Positions 15,167 through 25,993 are shown, counted from the stretch's first letter. The stretch is DNA of 51,902 nt from Mycobacterium sp. 852013-50091_SCH5140682 (GCF_001665685.1 NZ_LZTB01000047.1:1-51902); one strand, 5' to 3'. Program-made: numbers and translations. Notes: generated from the sequence alone by a model not told the origin.

Positions 15167-16717
15167 TCAGCCGAAGTGCACGCCCTGAGCCAAGGGCAGT
15201 TCCGACGAGTAGTTGACGGTGTTGGTGGCGCGACGCATGTACGCCTTCCAGGCGTCCGACCCGGATTCCCGGCCGCCACCGGTCTGCTTCTCGCCTCCGA
15301 ACGCGCCACCGATCTCGGCGCCCGACGTGCCGATGTTCACGTTGGCGATACCGCAGTCGGATCCGTCGGCGGCCAGGAAGCGCTCCGCCTCACGCACGTC
15401 TGTGGTGAAGATCGCCGATGAAAGGCCTTGCGGCACCTCATTGTTCAGGGCGATCGCATCGTCGAGCGAATCGTAGGTCAGCACGTAGAGGATCGGCGCG
15501 AACGTTTCGTTGTGCACCACGGCCGTCTGGGCGGGCATGCGCACCACTGCGGGCGCCACGTAGAACGCGGCTTCATGACCCATGTCGTGGCGCTCGCCAC
15601 CGAACACCTCACCGCCGTCGGCGCGGGCCTGGTCCAGCGCACCCACCATGTCGCGGTAGGCGCGCGCGTGGATGAGTGGGCCCACGAGTGTGCCGTCGGC
15701 TCCCGGTGCACCGATCGGCAGACTCCGGTAGGCCGCGACGATCCGCGACACCAATTCGTCGGCGACGCTTCTGTGCGCGATCAGCCTGCGCAGGGTCGTG
15801 CAGCGCTGTCCGGCGGTGCCCGCGGCGGAGAAGACGATGGCGCGTACCGCCAGATCGAGATCGGCTGACGGCGTGACCACCGCCGCGTTGTTGCCACCGA
15901 GCTCCAGCAGCACCTTGCCGAACCGGGCCGCCACGCGCGGGCCGACCTCCTGGCCCATCCGCACCGAGCCGGTTGCGCTGAGCAGCGCCACCCGCGGGTC
16001 GTCGACGAGGCGTTCGCCGAGCTCGCGGCCGCCGAGCACCAGCCGGCTCACCGACGTCGGGGCCCCGACTTCGGCAGCGGCCCGTTCGATCAGGGCTTGG
16101 CAGGCGATGGCGGTCAGTGGGGTCAGCTCGGAAGGCTTCCACACGACGGTGTCGCCGCACACCAGCGCGACGGCGGTGTTCCATGCCCACACCGCGACGG
16201 GAAAGTTGAAGGCGGTGATGACGCCGACGACGCCGAGTGGGTGCCAGGTCTCCATGAGGCGGTGGCCCGGGCGCTCGGAGGCGATGGTGCGCCCGTAGAG
16301 CTGCCGGGACAGTCCGACGGCGAACTGGCAGATGTCGATCATCTCCTGCACTTCGCCGAGGGCTTCCGAGGTGATCTTGCCTGCTTCTATGGTGACCAGC
16401 GCCGCCAGTGCGGCTTTGTGCTCGACGAGCAGTTCGCCGAGCCGAGCCACGAGCGCGCCGCGGACCGGTGCGGGTGTGGTTCGCCACGTCGAAAAGGCCT
16501 GTGCAGCTTGAGCTATGGCTACGTCGACGTGTTCGGAGGTGTCCTCGGCGATGGTGAACAGTACATCCCCGGTGATCGGGGTACTGGCGGGCAAGCCGGC
16601 CGGATGGACTCCGGGCGGGCCCAACGTGACCGTTGCGCCGATGGATTCGAAGGCCTGACGCACCTGAAGACGCAGGTCGTCGGCGGTGGGCAATTGGGTG
16701 CGTTCGGTCGTGGTCAT
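15167..16717 (-). CDS. pcd: L-piperidine-6-carboxylate (aminoadipate semialdehyde) dehydrogenase
   Basis: This 516-residue NAD-dependent aldehyde dehydrogenase is of the ALDH7-like type. The catalytic Cys306 lies in GTAGQRCTT, the general-base Glu in LELGGNNAAVV, and the cofactor region in VITAFNFPVAVWAWNTA. It should oxidise the semialdehyde (cyclised as piperideine-6-carboxylate) made by Lat to L-alpha-aminoadipate, completing lysine breakdown. The neighbours lrpA and lat, and the matching M. tuberculosis order pcd-lrpA-lat, support the assignment. It is divergent from lrpA across 59 bp, so one Lrp site could control both. Confidence 0.9.
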   Translation of the reverse strand: MTTTERTQLPTADDLRLQVRQAFESIGATVTLGPPGVHPAGLPASTPITGDVLFTIAEDTSEHVDVAIAQAAQAFSTWRTTPAPVRGALVARLGELLVEHKAALAALVTIEAGKITSEALGEVQEMIDICQFAVGLSRQLYGRTIASERPGHRLMETWHPLGVVGVITAFNFPVAVWAWNTAVALVCGDTVVWKPSELTPLTAIACQALIERAAAEVGAPTSVSRLVLGGRELGERLVDDPRVALLSATGSVRMGQEVGPRVAARFGKVLLELGGNNAAVVTPSADLDLAVRAIVFSAAGTAGQRCTTLRRLIAHRSVADELVSRIVAAYRSLPIGAPGADGTLVGPLIHARAYRDMVGALDQARADGGEVFGGERHDMGHEAAFYVAPAVVRMPAQTAVVHNETFAPILYVLTYDSLDDAIALNNEVPQGLSSAIFTTDVREAERFLAADGSDCGIANVNIGTSGAEIGGAFGGEKQTGGGRESGSDAWKAYMRRATNTVNYSSELPLAQGVHFG

Positions 16718-16776
16718 CGTGCGCCTTTCTGATCTGCCCGGAATTGGATCGGGGTCAAGGGGTTACAGTTCGGGCC

Positions 16777-17241
16777 ATGGGCGAACCGGACGAACAACCT
16801 CTGGATGGGATCGACCGGATCCTGGTTCGTGAGCTCGTGGCCGACGGCCGGGCCACGCTGGCGCATCTGGCCTCGGTCGCCGGGCTGTCGGTGTCGGCGG
16901 TGCAGGCGCGGGTCCGCCGGCTGGAGGCCCGCGGTGTGGTGACCGGGTACTCGGTGCGGCTCAACCCCGAGGCGCTGGGCAACATGCTCTCAGCGTTCGT
17001 GGCCATCACCCCTCTCGATCCCTCTCAACCTGATGATGCGCCCGCCCGCTTGGAGAGCATCCCCGAAATCGAATCGTGCCACTCGGTCGCCGGTGAGGAG
17101 AGCTACATCCTGCAGGTGCGAGTCGCGTCAGCGCGGGCGCTGGAGGACTTGTTGCAGCGGATCAGGACGGCGGCCAACGTCCGCACCCGGAGTACCGTAA
17201 TCCTGCAGACATTTTACACCGGCAGAAACTACATTCCGTAA
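16777..17241 (+). CDS. lrpA: Lrp/AsnC-family regulator LrpA
   Basis: This is a 154-residue Lrp/AsnC protein. The helix-turn-helix is at about residues 8-60 (LDGIDRILVRELVADGRATLAHLASVAGLSVSAVQARVRRLE), followed by the RAM ligand-binding domain (YSVRLNPEALG; ESCHSVAGEESYILQVRV). ATG 16777 gives the standard family length; the frame upstream to 16633 runs into pcd. It lies between the divergent pcd and the downstream lat gene and most likely senses lysine or another amino acid to control them. In M. tuberculosis LrpA is tied to persistence (family knowledge). Confidence 0.93.
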   Translation: MGEPDEQPLDGIDRILVRELVADGRATLAHLASVAGLSVSAVQARVRRLEARGVVTGYSVRLNPEALGNMLSAFVAITPLDPSQPDDAPARLESIPEIESCHSVAGEESYILQVRVASARALEDLLQRIRTAANVRTRSTVILQTFYTGRNYIP

Positions 17242-17281
17242 CTATTCCGGTTGTCAACCCGCTCAGACGTAAAAATCGCGC

Positions 17282-17293
17282 TAAAATGGCGCT
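17282..17293 (+). promoter_or_regulatory. lat -10 box, probable leaderless start
   Basis: TAAAAT at 17282-17287 lies 6 nt before ATG 17294 and there is no ribosome site. The box sits inside a small dyad GCGC-TAAAATG-GCGC. TTGTCA at 17251 is too far away to be its -35. Confidence 0.35.
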
Positions 17294-18631
17294 ATGACTG
17301 CCGTGTTGACATCGATCACGCCCGATCGTGTGCGCGAAGTGCTCGCTCGCAGCATCCTCACCGACGGCTACGACTTCGTGCTCGACCTTGACCGATCGGC
17401 GGGTTCGTATCTGGTGGACGCCACCACCGGCGAGCGTTACCTCGACATGTTCACGTTCTTCGCGTCGTCTGCGCTGGGGATGAACCATCCGGCTCTGGCC
17501 GGCGACGCGACGTTCCGCGCCGAGTTGCTGCAGGCTGCGTTGAACAAGCCGAGCAACTCCGACATCTACAGCATCCCGATGGCACGCTTCGTCGACACTT
17601 TCCGCCGGGTTCTCGGCGACCCGGCCCTGCCGCATCTGTTCTTCGTCGACGGTGGCGCGCTGGCCGTCGAGAACGCACTCAAGGTGGCGTTCGACTGGAA
17701 GAGCAGGCACAACGAGGCACGCGGTATCGATCCGGCATTGGGCGGCAAGGTGTTACACCTGCGCGGGGCTTTCCACGGGCGCAGTGGTTACACGTTGTCA
17801 CTGACCAACACCGATCCGAACAAGGTCGCCCGCTTCCCGAAGTTCGACTGGCCGCGCATCGACGCGCCCTACCTCAGGCCGGGCGCAGACATGGACGAGC
17901 TGGAAGCCGAATCGTTGCGTCAAGCCAGGGCGGCGTTCGAGGCGGCTCCGCACGACATCGCCTGCTTCTTGGCCGAGCCGATTCAAGGCGAGGGCGGGGA
18001 CCGGCACTTCCGACCGCAGTTCTTCGCCGCGATGCGAGAGCTGTGCGACGAGTTCGACGCCCTGCTGATATTCGACGAGGTGCAGACGGGGTGCGGGATC
18101 ACCGGGACCGCTTGGGCCTACCAGCAATTGGGCGTGACGCCCGACGTCGTGGCGTTCGGTAAGAAGACGCAGGTGTGTGGCGTCATGGCGGGCGGCCGCG
18201 CACGTGAGGAGCGAATGAAGACCCGCGTGGACGAGGTGGCCGACAACGTGTTCGCCGTGAGTTCGCGGATCAACTCCACGTGGGGCGGCAACCTGGCCGA
18301 CATGGTCCGCTCGCGGCGCATTCTTGAGGTCATCGAGGGCGACGGGCTGCTCGAGCGCGCCGCGTCGACCGGCCGGTATCTGCTGGGCCGGTTGCATGAG
18401 CTGGCACACGATTTCCCGCAGCTCGTGCTCGATCCTCGCGGGCGCGGGCTGATGTGCGCGTTCAGCCTCCCGACACCCGCAGACCGGGATGCGCTGATCG
18501 GTCGACTGTGGGACCGGCGCATCATCATGCTGCCCAGCGGCAGCCACAGTGTGCGGTTCCGGCCCGCGTTGACGGTGTCACGCAGCGACATCGACGCCGC
18601 TGTGGATGAAGTGCGCGCAGCGATCTCGTAG
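17294..18631 (+). CDS. lat: L-lysine 6-aminotransferase
   Basis: This is a 445-residue class III PLP aminotransferase that moves the epsilon-amino group of lysine to 2-oxoglutarate. The PLP-binding lysine is in the Lat hallmark FGKKTQVCGVMAG (Lys290/Lys291). LIFDEVQTG holds the pyridine-binding Asp, and RINSTWGGN and FFASSALGMNHPAL are typical for Lat. The product cyclises to piperideine-6-carboxylate, which Pcd oxidises. In M. tuberculosis lat is strongly induced in starvation (family knowledge). It ends 44 nt before the convergent Mrr-like gene. Confidence 0.95.
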   Translation: MTAVLTSITPDRVREVLARSILTDGYDFVLDLDRSAGSYLVDATTGERYLDMFTFFASSALGMNHPALAGDATFRAELLQAALNKPSNSDIYSIPMARFVDTFRRVLGDPALPHLFFVDGGALAVENALKVAFDWKSRHNEARGIDPALGGKVLHLRGAFHGRSGYTLSLTNTDPNKVARFPKFDWPRIDAPYLRPGADMDELEAESLRQARAAFEAAPHDIACFLAEPIQGEGGDRHFRPQFFAAMRELCDEFDALLIFDEVQTGCGITGTAWAYQQLGVTPDVVAFGKKTQVCGVMAGGRAREERMKTRVDEVADNVFAVSSRINSTWGGNLADMVRSRRILEVIEGDGLLERAASTGRYLLGRLHELAHDFPQLVLDPRGRGLMCAFSLPTPADRDALIGRLWDRRIIMLPSGSHSVRFRPALTVSRSDIDAAVDEVRAAIS

Positions 18632-18675
18632 AGACGTCAGTTCGAGCAGAAGCCCGCGACCTGAGGACCGACCGG

Positions 18676-19227
18676 CTATTGCACGGTCGCCCGGCGGATC
18701 ACCGATTTCAGTCTGGGAAGGTCGGCACCACCCACCAGTTCGCAGCCGTGTAGCTCGGCCAGTTTGCGTGCCGCCGGGGTGAAATCGTGATTGGTCACCA
18801 CCATCGTCTTGGCGCAGTCCTGCATCGGTGCCCCCGCGACCACCTCCTGAACAGCACCCGCACCGACCGGGCGGGACTGCCGTTTGCATTGAACGGCAAG
18901 CCGATTGGGCCGGTGTCCGATGATCAGATCGACGCCCCAGTCTCCGCTGAGAGGCGTCATGATGACCGGCACACCGCAGGATCTGGCGACGCGCGCCACG
19001 TAGTCCTCGAACTCCAGTCCGCTCATCTCGGTGGTCGTGTCCTCGCGTTTGCCCGGAGTGCTCGCGCCTGCCACGGCGGCGATCACGAAGCGAGGCGCGA
19101 CGGCGAGTGCGAGCGGCAGGCCCACTCCTGCCCCAATGCTCACGCCCGGGCTGACGCCGTACATATGGAGCGCGGCCGCGCACGCCAACCCTGCCGCCAG
19201 ATAGAGCTTGAACCTCAGCCGCCTCAC
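18676..19227 (-). CDS. Membrane-anchored Mrr-like (PD-(D/E)xK) nuclease-domain protein
   Basis: This 183-residue protein has two probable N-terminal membrane segments (about residues 7-25 and 28-53: YLAAGLACAAALHMYG; GAGVGLPLALAVAPRFVIAAVAG). An Mrr_cat-type restriction endonuclease fold follows: GLEFEDYVARV, then the catalytic GDWGVDLII and VQCKRQ (D...QxK). A methylase partner is absent, so a restriction role is unlikely. It starts at GTG 19227 with no good ribosome site; a shorter start is possible. It is divergent from the PAS-ANTAR gene. The function is unknown. Confidence 0.8.
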   Translation of the reverse strand: MRRLRFKLYLAAGLACAAALHMYGVSPGVSIGAGVGLPLALAVAPRFVIAAVAGASTPGKREDTTTEMSGLEFEDYVARVARSCGVPVIMTPLSGDWGVDLIIGHRPNRLAVQCKRQSRPVGAGAVQEVVAGAPMQDCAKTMVVTNHDFTPAARKLAELHGCELVGGADLPRLKSVIRRATVQ

Positions 19228-19267
19228 GCCACGGAACGCTAGTTGCGGGCACCGACAGATCGACGTC

Positions 19268-19293
19268 GTTCAGGTCGGCCGGTCAACGGGTAA
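19268..19293 (+). promoter_or_regulatory. SigF-type promoter of the PAS-ANTAR gene
   Basis: GTTC-N16-GGGTAA. The -10 ends exactly 9 nt before ATG 19303 and there is no ribosome site, so a leaderless mRNA is predicted. Confidence 0.5.
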
Positions 19294-19302
19294 TTTCGTC
19301 GT

Positions 19303-19989
19303 ATGGCGGATGACCCGGATCCGGTTGGCGTCGAGTCGCCCATCGAGCATGCGCTCGCAGGCGGCGAACCGCAGCGTGTCGGCTGGTTCCGTTTCTATTT
19401 CGCCGATGAACGCTGGGAGTGGTCGCCGCAGGTCGAGCGGATGCACGGTTACACACCTGGCACGGCACAGCCGACGACCGAGCTGGTGCTGTCGCACAAG
19501 CATCCCGAGGACTACGGGCAGGTGGCTGCAACGCTCGACCAGATCCGCCGGACCGGGGGCGCGTTCAGCACGCGGCACCGGATCGTCGATACCGAAGGCA
19601 ACGTCCACTTCGTCGTCGTCGTGGGAGATCAATTGTTCGACGACGAGGGCTCTGTCGTCGGCACTCACGGCTTCTACGTCGACGTCACCAAGTCGATCGC
19701 GGCGGCGCAGGAACGGCTGGTCACCGAGACGGTGGCCGAGCTCGCCGAAGCCCGCGGCGCCATCGAGCAGGCCAAGGGCATGTTGATGGTGTTGTACCGG
19801 ATCGACGCCGATGCCGCGTTCGAGCTGTTGAAATGGCGATCGCAGGAGACCAACACCAAGCTGCGCGTGTTGTCCGAACAGATCGCGTACGACTTTCTCC
19901 ATCTCGACTACAGCGAGACGTTTCCCAACCGCATCATCTTCGACCGGCTTCTGCTCACCGCGCACCTACGGGTCGATCGCGAGGTTTAG
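19303..19989 (+). CDS. PAS-ANTAR RNA-binding regulator
   Basis: This 228-residue signalling protein has a PAS-fold domain at about residues 20-130 (WFRFYFADERWEWSPQVERMHGY; HRIVDTEGNVHFVVVVG; GTHGFYVDVTKS). An ANTAR domain follows at about residues 145-205 (ELAEARGAIEQAKGMLMVLYRIDADAAFELLKWRSQ). ANTAR proteins bind paired hairpins in mRNA leaders and block terminators. The PAS domain would sense a ligand or redox state. There is no partner kinase next to it. A SigF-type promoter places it in the stress regulon. Targets are not evident in the window. Confidence 0.88.
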   Translation: MADDPDPVGVESPIEHALAGGEPQRVGWFRFYFADERWEWSPQVERMHGYTPGTAQPTTELVLSHKHPEDYGQVAATLDQIRRTGGAFSTRHRIVDTEGNVHFVVVVGDQLFDDEGSVVGTHGFYVDVTKSIAAAQERLVTETVAELAEARGAIEQAKGMLMVLYRIDADAAFELLKWRSQETNTKLRVLSEQIAYDFLHLDYSETFPNRIIFDRLLLTAHLRVDREV

Positions 19990-20009
19990 CCCGGCACTTT
20001 TCCGGGAAG
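19984..20009 (+). promoter_or_regulatory. SigF-like promoter before the Cys-rich gene
   Basis: GTTT-N16-GGGAAG. The -35 box overlaps the stop codon of the PAS-ANTAR gene. The -10 has one or two changes from GGGTAY. Confidence 0.35.
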
Positions 20010-20059
20010 TAGCTTCGGCGACATGTGCGCGGGCATCGCGCGGACATCCGGGAGGCGAT

Positions 20060-20308
20060 ATGGCGATTTGCGCCACCTGCGGCAACGACTACGACAAGGC
20101 GTTCACCGTCAGCTGGAACGGCCTGACCGAGACGTTTGACAGCCTCGAATGCGCGGCCGTCCGGGTGGCGCCGGAGTGCGCGGCGTGCGGATGCCGAATC
20201 CTGGGCCACGGCGTCGAGGCGTCGGGAATCATGTACTGCTGCGCGCACTGTGCGCGGCAGTCGGGGCATCCGACAATGGTGGACCGGCAGAGCGCGATCG
20301 GCGACTGA
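20060..20308 (+). CDS. Small Cys-rich, probably metal-binding protein
   Basis: This 82-residue protein opens with a CATC knuckle (Cys4, Cys7) and contains CAACGC and CCAHCARQ clusters, nine cysteines in all plus two close histidines. It likely folds around one or two zinc ions. I recall very similar short proteins in many mycobacteria, some labelled metallothionein-like, but I cannot assign a function. GGGAGG lies about 8 nt upstream of ATG 20060. It is followed one base later by a membrane protein gene, so the two are probably co-expressed. Confidence 0.8.
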   Translation: MAICATCGNDYDKAFTVSWNGLTETFDSLECAAVRVAPECAACGCRILGHGVEASGIMYCCAHCARQSGHPTMVDRQSAIGD

Positions 20309-20309
20309 G

Positions 20310-20681
20310 ATGCTCAACGATTCGGCTCATTTCCCGCCGCGCGGTCTCCGTAACGACACCGACGCGCACGCCGCCGTGCGGTTCGGCCTTGCGGCAGCGG
20401 GCGCCGGGGCGGCGTTGCTGATCGCAGCGGCCGCATGGATCAGTACGTGTGCCGGCGCGACGGCCGGCGGTCTGGCATGTGGCGCACCTGAGCGTTCCGT
20501 GGTGGCTTTGGCCGCACCCGCAGTGCTGGTGGCCGCAGGCATGCGGGCGTTCGCGCGGGCTTACCAGTCGTCGCGACGCGGCGAGAATTGGCGCAGTTGG
20601 CAGTGCGCCGCCTTGACGTTGATGGCACTGACGTTGCTGGCGCTCACCCTGGCGCTGTCCATGCTGGCCAGGGCTGCGTGA
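20310..20681 (+). CDS. Small membrane protein
   Basis: This 123-residue protein has three probable membrane helices (FGLAAAGAGAALLIAAAAWIS; VVALAAPAVLVAAGMRAFA; ALTLMALTLLALTLALSMLA). The ATG (20310) lies 1 nt after the stop of the Cys-rich gene, so translation is likely coupled. I do not recognise the family. It ends just before a strong bidirectional terminator. Confidence 0.65.
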   Translation: MLNDSAHFPPRGLRNDTDAHAAVRFGLAAAGAGAALLIAAAAWISTCAGATAGGLACGAPERSVVALAAPAVLVAAGMRAFARAYQSSRRGENWRSWQCAALTLMALTLLALTLALSMLARAA

Positions 20682-20715
20682 CTCGCGCATCACACGAAAA
20701 ATGGCTTGCCCCAAT

Positions 20716-20750
20716 GACGATGGCCCAGCCGTACCGGCTGGGCCATCGTC
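20716..20750. terminator. Bidirectional hairpin terminator, 16-bp perfect stem
   Basis: GACGATGGCCCAGCCG (20716-20731) and CGGCTGGGCCATCGTC (20735-20750) pair perfectly across the loop TAC. It lies between two convergent genes (20310-20681 plus, 20766-21008 minus). Confidence 0.85.
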
Positions 20751-20765
20751 GCACTGCTCGCACAG

Positions 20766-21008
20766 CTAGGGCCGCTGGTGGGCCTGCTCACGCTCTTCGG
20801 CTGCCTTGGCGCCTGCGCGGGCGGACTCGGCCTGTGCCTCCTTCTTGGCGGCATCCTGCTGGGCATCGGCCTTGTCCTGCTGGGCCTTACCCTCGCGGAC
20901 CATGTCGTCACGACCAGTTACTGTGCCGATCGCTTCCTTTGCCTTGCCCTTGGCGTCTTCGACGACACCCTTGACTGCTTCCTCGGGACCTGAATTCTTC
21001 TCGGTCAT
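20766..21008 (-). CDS. CsbD-family stress protein
   Basis: This is an 80-residue hydrophilic protein. Its first half matches the CsbD pattern (EEAVKGVVEDAKGKAKEAIGTVTG). The second half is an Ala/Gln/Lys-rich helical tail (QQDKADAQQDAAKKEAQAESARAGAKAAEE). CsbD proteins are general-stress proteins of unknown mechanism, under SigB in Bacillus. A SigF-type promoter at 21071-21096 fits the same logic here. AAAGGTAAG serves as ribosome site before ATG 21008. Confidence 0.88.
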   Translation of the reverse strand: MTEKNSGPEEAVKGVVEDAKGKAKEAIGTVTGRDDMVREGKAQQDKADAQQDAAKKEAQAESARAGAKAAEEREQAHQRP

Positions 21009-21070
21009 ACTTACCTTTCCGCTACTGGAGTGGATTGGTCACTGCACGCGCCGTTGCGTGCACGGCCCGT

Positions 21071-21096
21071 ATTCCCGGTTGCCCCCGCGATCAAAC
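21071..21096 (-). promoter_or_regulatory. SigF-type promoter of the CsbD gene
   Basis: On the minus strand GTTT-N16-GGGAAT. It is back to back with a plus-strand candidate at 21121. Confidence 0.45.
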
Positions 21097-21120
21097 GTGC
21101 GCGGCTGCGGCGGTCACAGT

Positions 21121-21146
21121 GTTTATCACCCGGTCTATCTGGGTCA
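21121..21146 (+). promoter_or_regulatory. SigF-like promoter of the methyltransferase gene
   Basis: GTTT-N16-GGGTCA: a full -35 box and a partial -10, 60 bp before ATG 21207. Confidence 0.35.
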
Positions 21147-21206
21147 TCGGCGTTTGCGGTGGGCTGCGCGCGGGTACCGGAGGGAGGGCCACGCGAAAGG
21201 AATGTG

Positions 21207-21875
21207 ATGACAGCTTTTGCCCTCGACGGTGTGTATCCACCCCAGGAGGATTCCCAGCTGCTGATCGACGTGCTCGCCGGTGGCACTTCGCTCGAGGGGT
21301 GCAGCGTCGTTGATCTCGGCACAGGCAGCGGAGTGGTAGCGGTGGCGGCAGCCCAGCTGGGCGCGCGGTCGGTCACCGCATTCGACATCTGTCCGAACGC
21401 CGTACGCTGCGCCCGCGGGAATGCGTTGGCCGCGGGCGTGAATATCCATGTCCGGCTGGGCTCTTGGACTCAGGCCCTGGAATGCGAACCGTTCGATCTT
21501 GTCGTGTGCAATCCGCCCTACGTCCCGTCCGGAGCCGAGGCCGACACCGGTTCGATTCCGCCGTGGGCCGGCCCGATGGCCGCGTGGGATGGCGGAGAGG
21601 ACGGCCGCCTGGTCTTGGATCCACTGTGCGCGACAGTGCCGCAGATGCTGAGCGACGACGGGTCCCTGCTGCTGGTCCAATCCGAGTTCTCGGACATCGG
21701 CAAGTCGGTGACGCTGCTGCGTGAAGCCGGTCTCAAAACGAAAATAGTTGCAGTGCAGTCTATTCCGTTTGGACCAGTGCTGTCGGCGCATGCGGCGGAG
21801 TTGGAAGCATCCGGCCGGCTCACCGCGGGCCGCCGCCACGAACTGTTGGCGGTCATCAGAGCGGACAAGCGATGA
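21207..21875 (+). CDS. HemK/PrmC-like SAM methyltransferase
   Basis: This 222-residue class I methyltransferase has the SAM-binding VVDLGTGSGVVAVAAA at about residues 33-48 and FDICPNAVRCARGNA. The catalytic NPPYVP signature of N5-glutamine methyltransferases is at about residue 110. It is short and lacks the N-terminal helical domain of PrmC, so it resembles the HemK2/YaeB type; the substrate need not be a release factor. ATG 21207 follows GAAAGGAATG. Its TGA overlaps the ATG of a CDGSH gene, and a haem-oxygenase-like gene converges on both. Confidence 0.88.
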   Translation: MTAFALDGVYPPQEDSQLLIDVLAGGTSLEGCSVVDLGTGSGVVAVAAAQLGARSVTAFDICPNAVRCARGNALAAGVNIHVRLGSWTQALECEPFDLVVCNPPYVPSGAEADTGSIPPWAGPMAAWDGGEDGRLVLDPLCATVPQMLSDDGSLLLVQSEFSDIGKSVTLLREAGLKTKIVAVQSIPFGPVLSAHAAELEASGRLTAGRRHELLAVIRADKR

Positions 21876-22075
21876 GCGAGTTACGGACAGTGCGGGTGGT
21901 CGCAGGCGGACCGATCTTGGTCGAGGGGCCGGTCAAGATCGAGACGCCTGACGGCCGCACCGTCGAGTCCTCCCGGTTCATGGTCGCGATCTGCGCGTGC
22001 CGACGGTCGAAGAACTATCCGCTGTGTGACACCAGCCACCGCAAGGCGCGACGCTCAGTCGAGCGGCCGAAGTAG
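21872..22075 (+). CDS. CDGSH iron-sulphur protein
   Basis: This 67-residue protein has the CDGSH-type 2Fe-2S motif CACRRSKNYPLCDTSH (C-x-C-x2-S-x3-P-x-C-D-x2-H), giving three Cys and one His ligand. Such proteins carry redox-labile clusters. The start overlaps the methyltransferase stop by 4 bp. The 3' end overlaps the convergent haem-oxygenase-like gene by 21 bp. I recall this pair as frequent neighbours in actinobacteria, so the Fe-S protein may supply electrons to that enzyme (inference). Confidence 0.92.
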   Translation: MSELRTVRVVAGGPILVEGPVKIETPDGRTVESSRFMVAICACRRSKNYPLCDTSHRKARRSVERPK

Positions 22076-23074
22076 CGAAGTGCTCCCGCACGTCCAGGTT
22101 TTCATCATCCAGTAGGCGAGGCGGTCCTCGACGACTTCCCAGGCGCGGATCCCGAACACCACGTCATCGGCCAGTTCCGGTTCACTGCACAGAAGGTTGT
22201 TGATCACGTCGGTGCGCACCACCTGCTCGTGGACAGCGTCGGCTTCCACATGCTCGCGGTAGAACTTGATGCATGCCTCGGGTGCCTTCATCCGCTTCAA
22301 CGCGGACACCATTCGCTGTGAGCCCGGCGACGAAGTGATCTCTGTCGCCGCGAAATGTCCGACTGCCGCACCCCGCAACCGCCGGTGCAGGCCGAACAGT
22401 GACATGAGGTTCACCGCTGTCAAGGCCTCGGCAGGCACGGCGCCCAGATAGAACAGATAGCTGCTGTCCAAGTCCGCGGCCGCCATCAGATCGGCGAACA
22501 ACTGTTGGTGCACTTGGCTTCCCGAACCGGCTCCGAACTCATCGAATTCGACGGCCACGAATGAGGCCTTTGCCTGCCCGCCCAGTCGCGGGATCAACCA
22601 GGCGTGCGGGTCACCCTCCTTGAGGTGGTACACCGACCGGTGCACGAAGTACTCGCGCATCTGCTGCCAGGTCCCGTGATCACGCAGATAGAAGCTGGGG
22701 CCGGTGCCGTCCGCCGGTTCGGTCGACAGTCGGTCCATCTCGGTCGCCGGCGTGGCGTCCGCCTCGATCATGCCGACCTCGCGGCGAATCGCCCCGAGGA
22801 AGGCGTGCTCCATACGCGAACGAAGATGCAGCAGACCGGCGTTCCACTCCCAGGCCGGGTCGACACCGGCGAAATCTCGATAGTGCAGTTCGTAGCACAC
22901 GTAGAGCGCCAGTTGAAGATCCAGCCCCAATGGGTCGGAGTCGTGCAGCCGTGCTTCGACCGGTTGGAGGTGGGTATGCGGTGCGCACTCAGCGAGCAGT
23001 TCGATGACCGCGGCCGAAACGGGTCCGCGAGCGTCGGGCAGCTTGGGCTTTGCGCCAATGGGCAGTGTTGTCAT
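22055..23074 (-). CDS. Iron-containing redox enzyme, haem-oxygenase-like (HDO) fold
   Basis: This is a 339-residue all-helical protein of the iron-containing redox enzyme family. Members are non-haem diiron enzymes using helices with Glu and His ligands. Plausible ligand helices are LRSRMEHAFLGAIRREVG, REYFVHRSVYHLKEGDPHAWLIPRL and ASFVAVEFDEFGAG, with a later FAATE helix. Family members oxidise amines, fatty acids or amino acids; the substrate here is unknown. I chose ATG 23074. A SigF-type -10 ends 12 nt upstream and no ribosome site is seen, so the mRNA may be leaderless; the longer frame to 23215 would cross the promoter. Confidence 0.85.
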   Translation of the reverse strand: MTTLPIGAKPKLPDARGPVSAAVIELLAECAPHTHLQPVEARLHDSDPLGLDLQLALYVCYELHYRDFAGVDPAWEWNAGLLHLRSRMEHAFLGAIRREVGMIEADATPATEMDRLSTEPADGTGPSFYLRDHGTWQQMREYFVHRSVYHLKEGDPHAWLIPRLGGQAKASFVAVEFDEFGAGSGSQVHQQLFADLMAAADLDSSYLFYLGAVPAEALTAVNLMSLFGLHRRLRGAAVGHFAATEITSSPGSQRMVSALKRMKAPEACIKFYREHVEADAVHEQVVRTDVINNLLCSEPELADDVVFGIRAWEVVEDRLAYWMMKTWTCGSTSLLRPLD

Positions 23075-23086
23075 ATCGCCGGGTGT

Positions 23087-23112
23087 ATTCCCTGCAGGGG
23101 TCGCGTCAAAAC
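23087..23112 (-). promoter_or_regulatory. SigF-type promoter of the HDO gene
   Basis: Minus strand GTTT-N16-GGGAAT, identical in layout to the CsbD promoter. The -10 ends 12 nt before the start codon. Confidence 0.45.
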
Positions 23113-23164
23113 GTCGGTGGGATAGCCGAGCCCGCGACGGGGTATCACTGAGGTGCCAGACGCC

Positions 23165-23209
23165 GTCAGACCTGTCGGTCGTCCCGGAACCACGATCGAC
23201 AGGCCTGAC
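23165..23209 (-). terminator. Hairpin downstream of the PfkB gene
   Basis: The 17-nt arms 23165-23181 and 23193-23209 pair at 16 of 17 positions counting one G-U, with an 11-nt loop. It lies 49 bp past the stop of the minus-strand PfkB gene. Confidence 0.6.
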
Positions 23210-23257
23210 GCTCATTCGACTACTCCGATCACCGAAAGGCCTTGGGGTTCATGCTCG

Positions 23258-25993
<2,736 letters not shown>

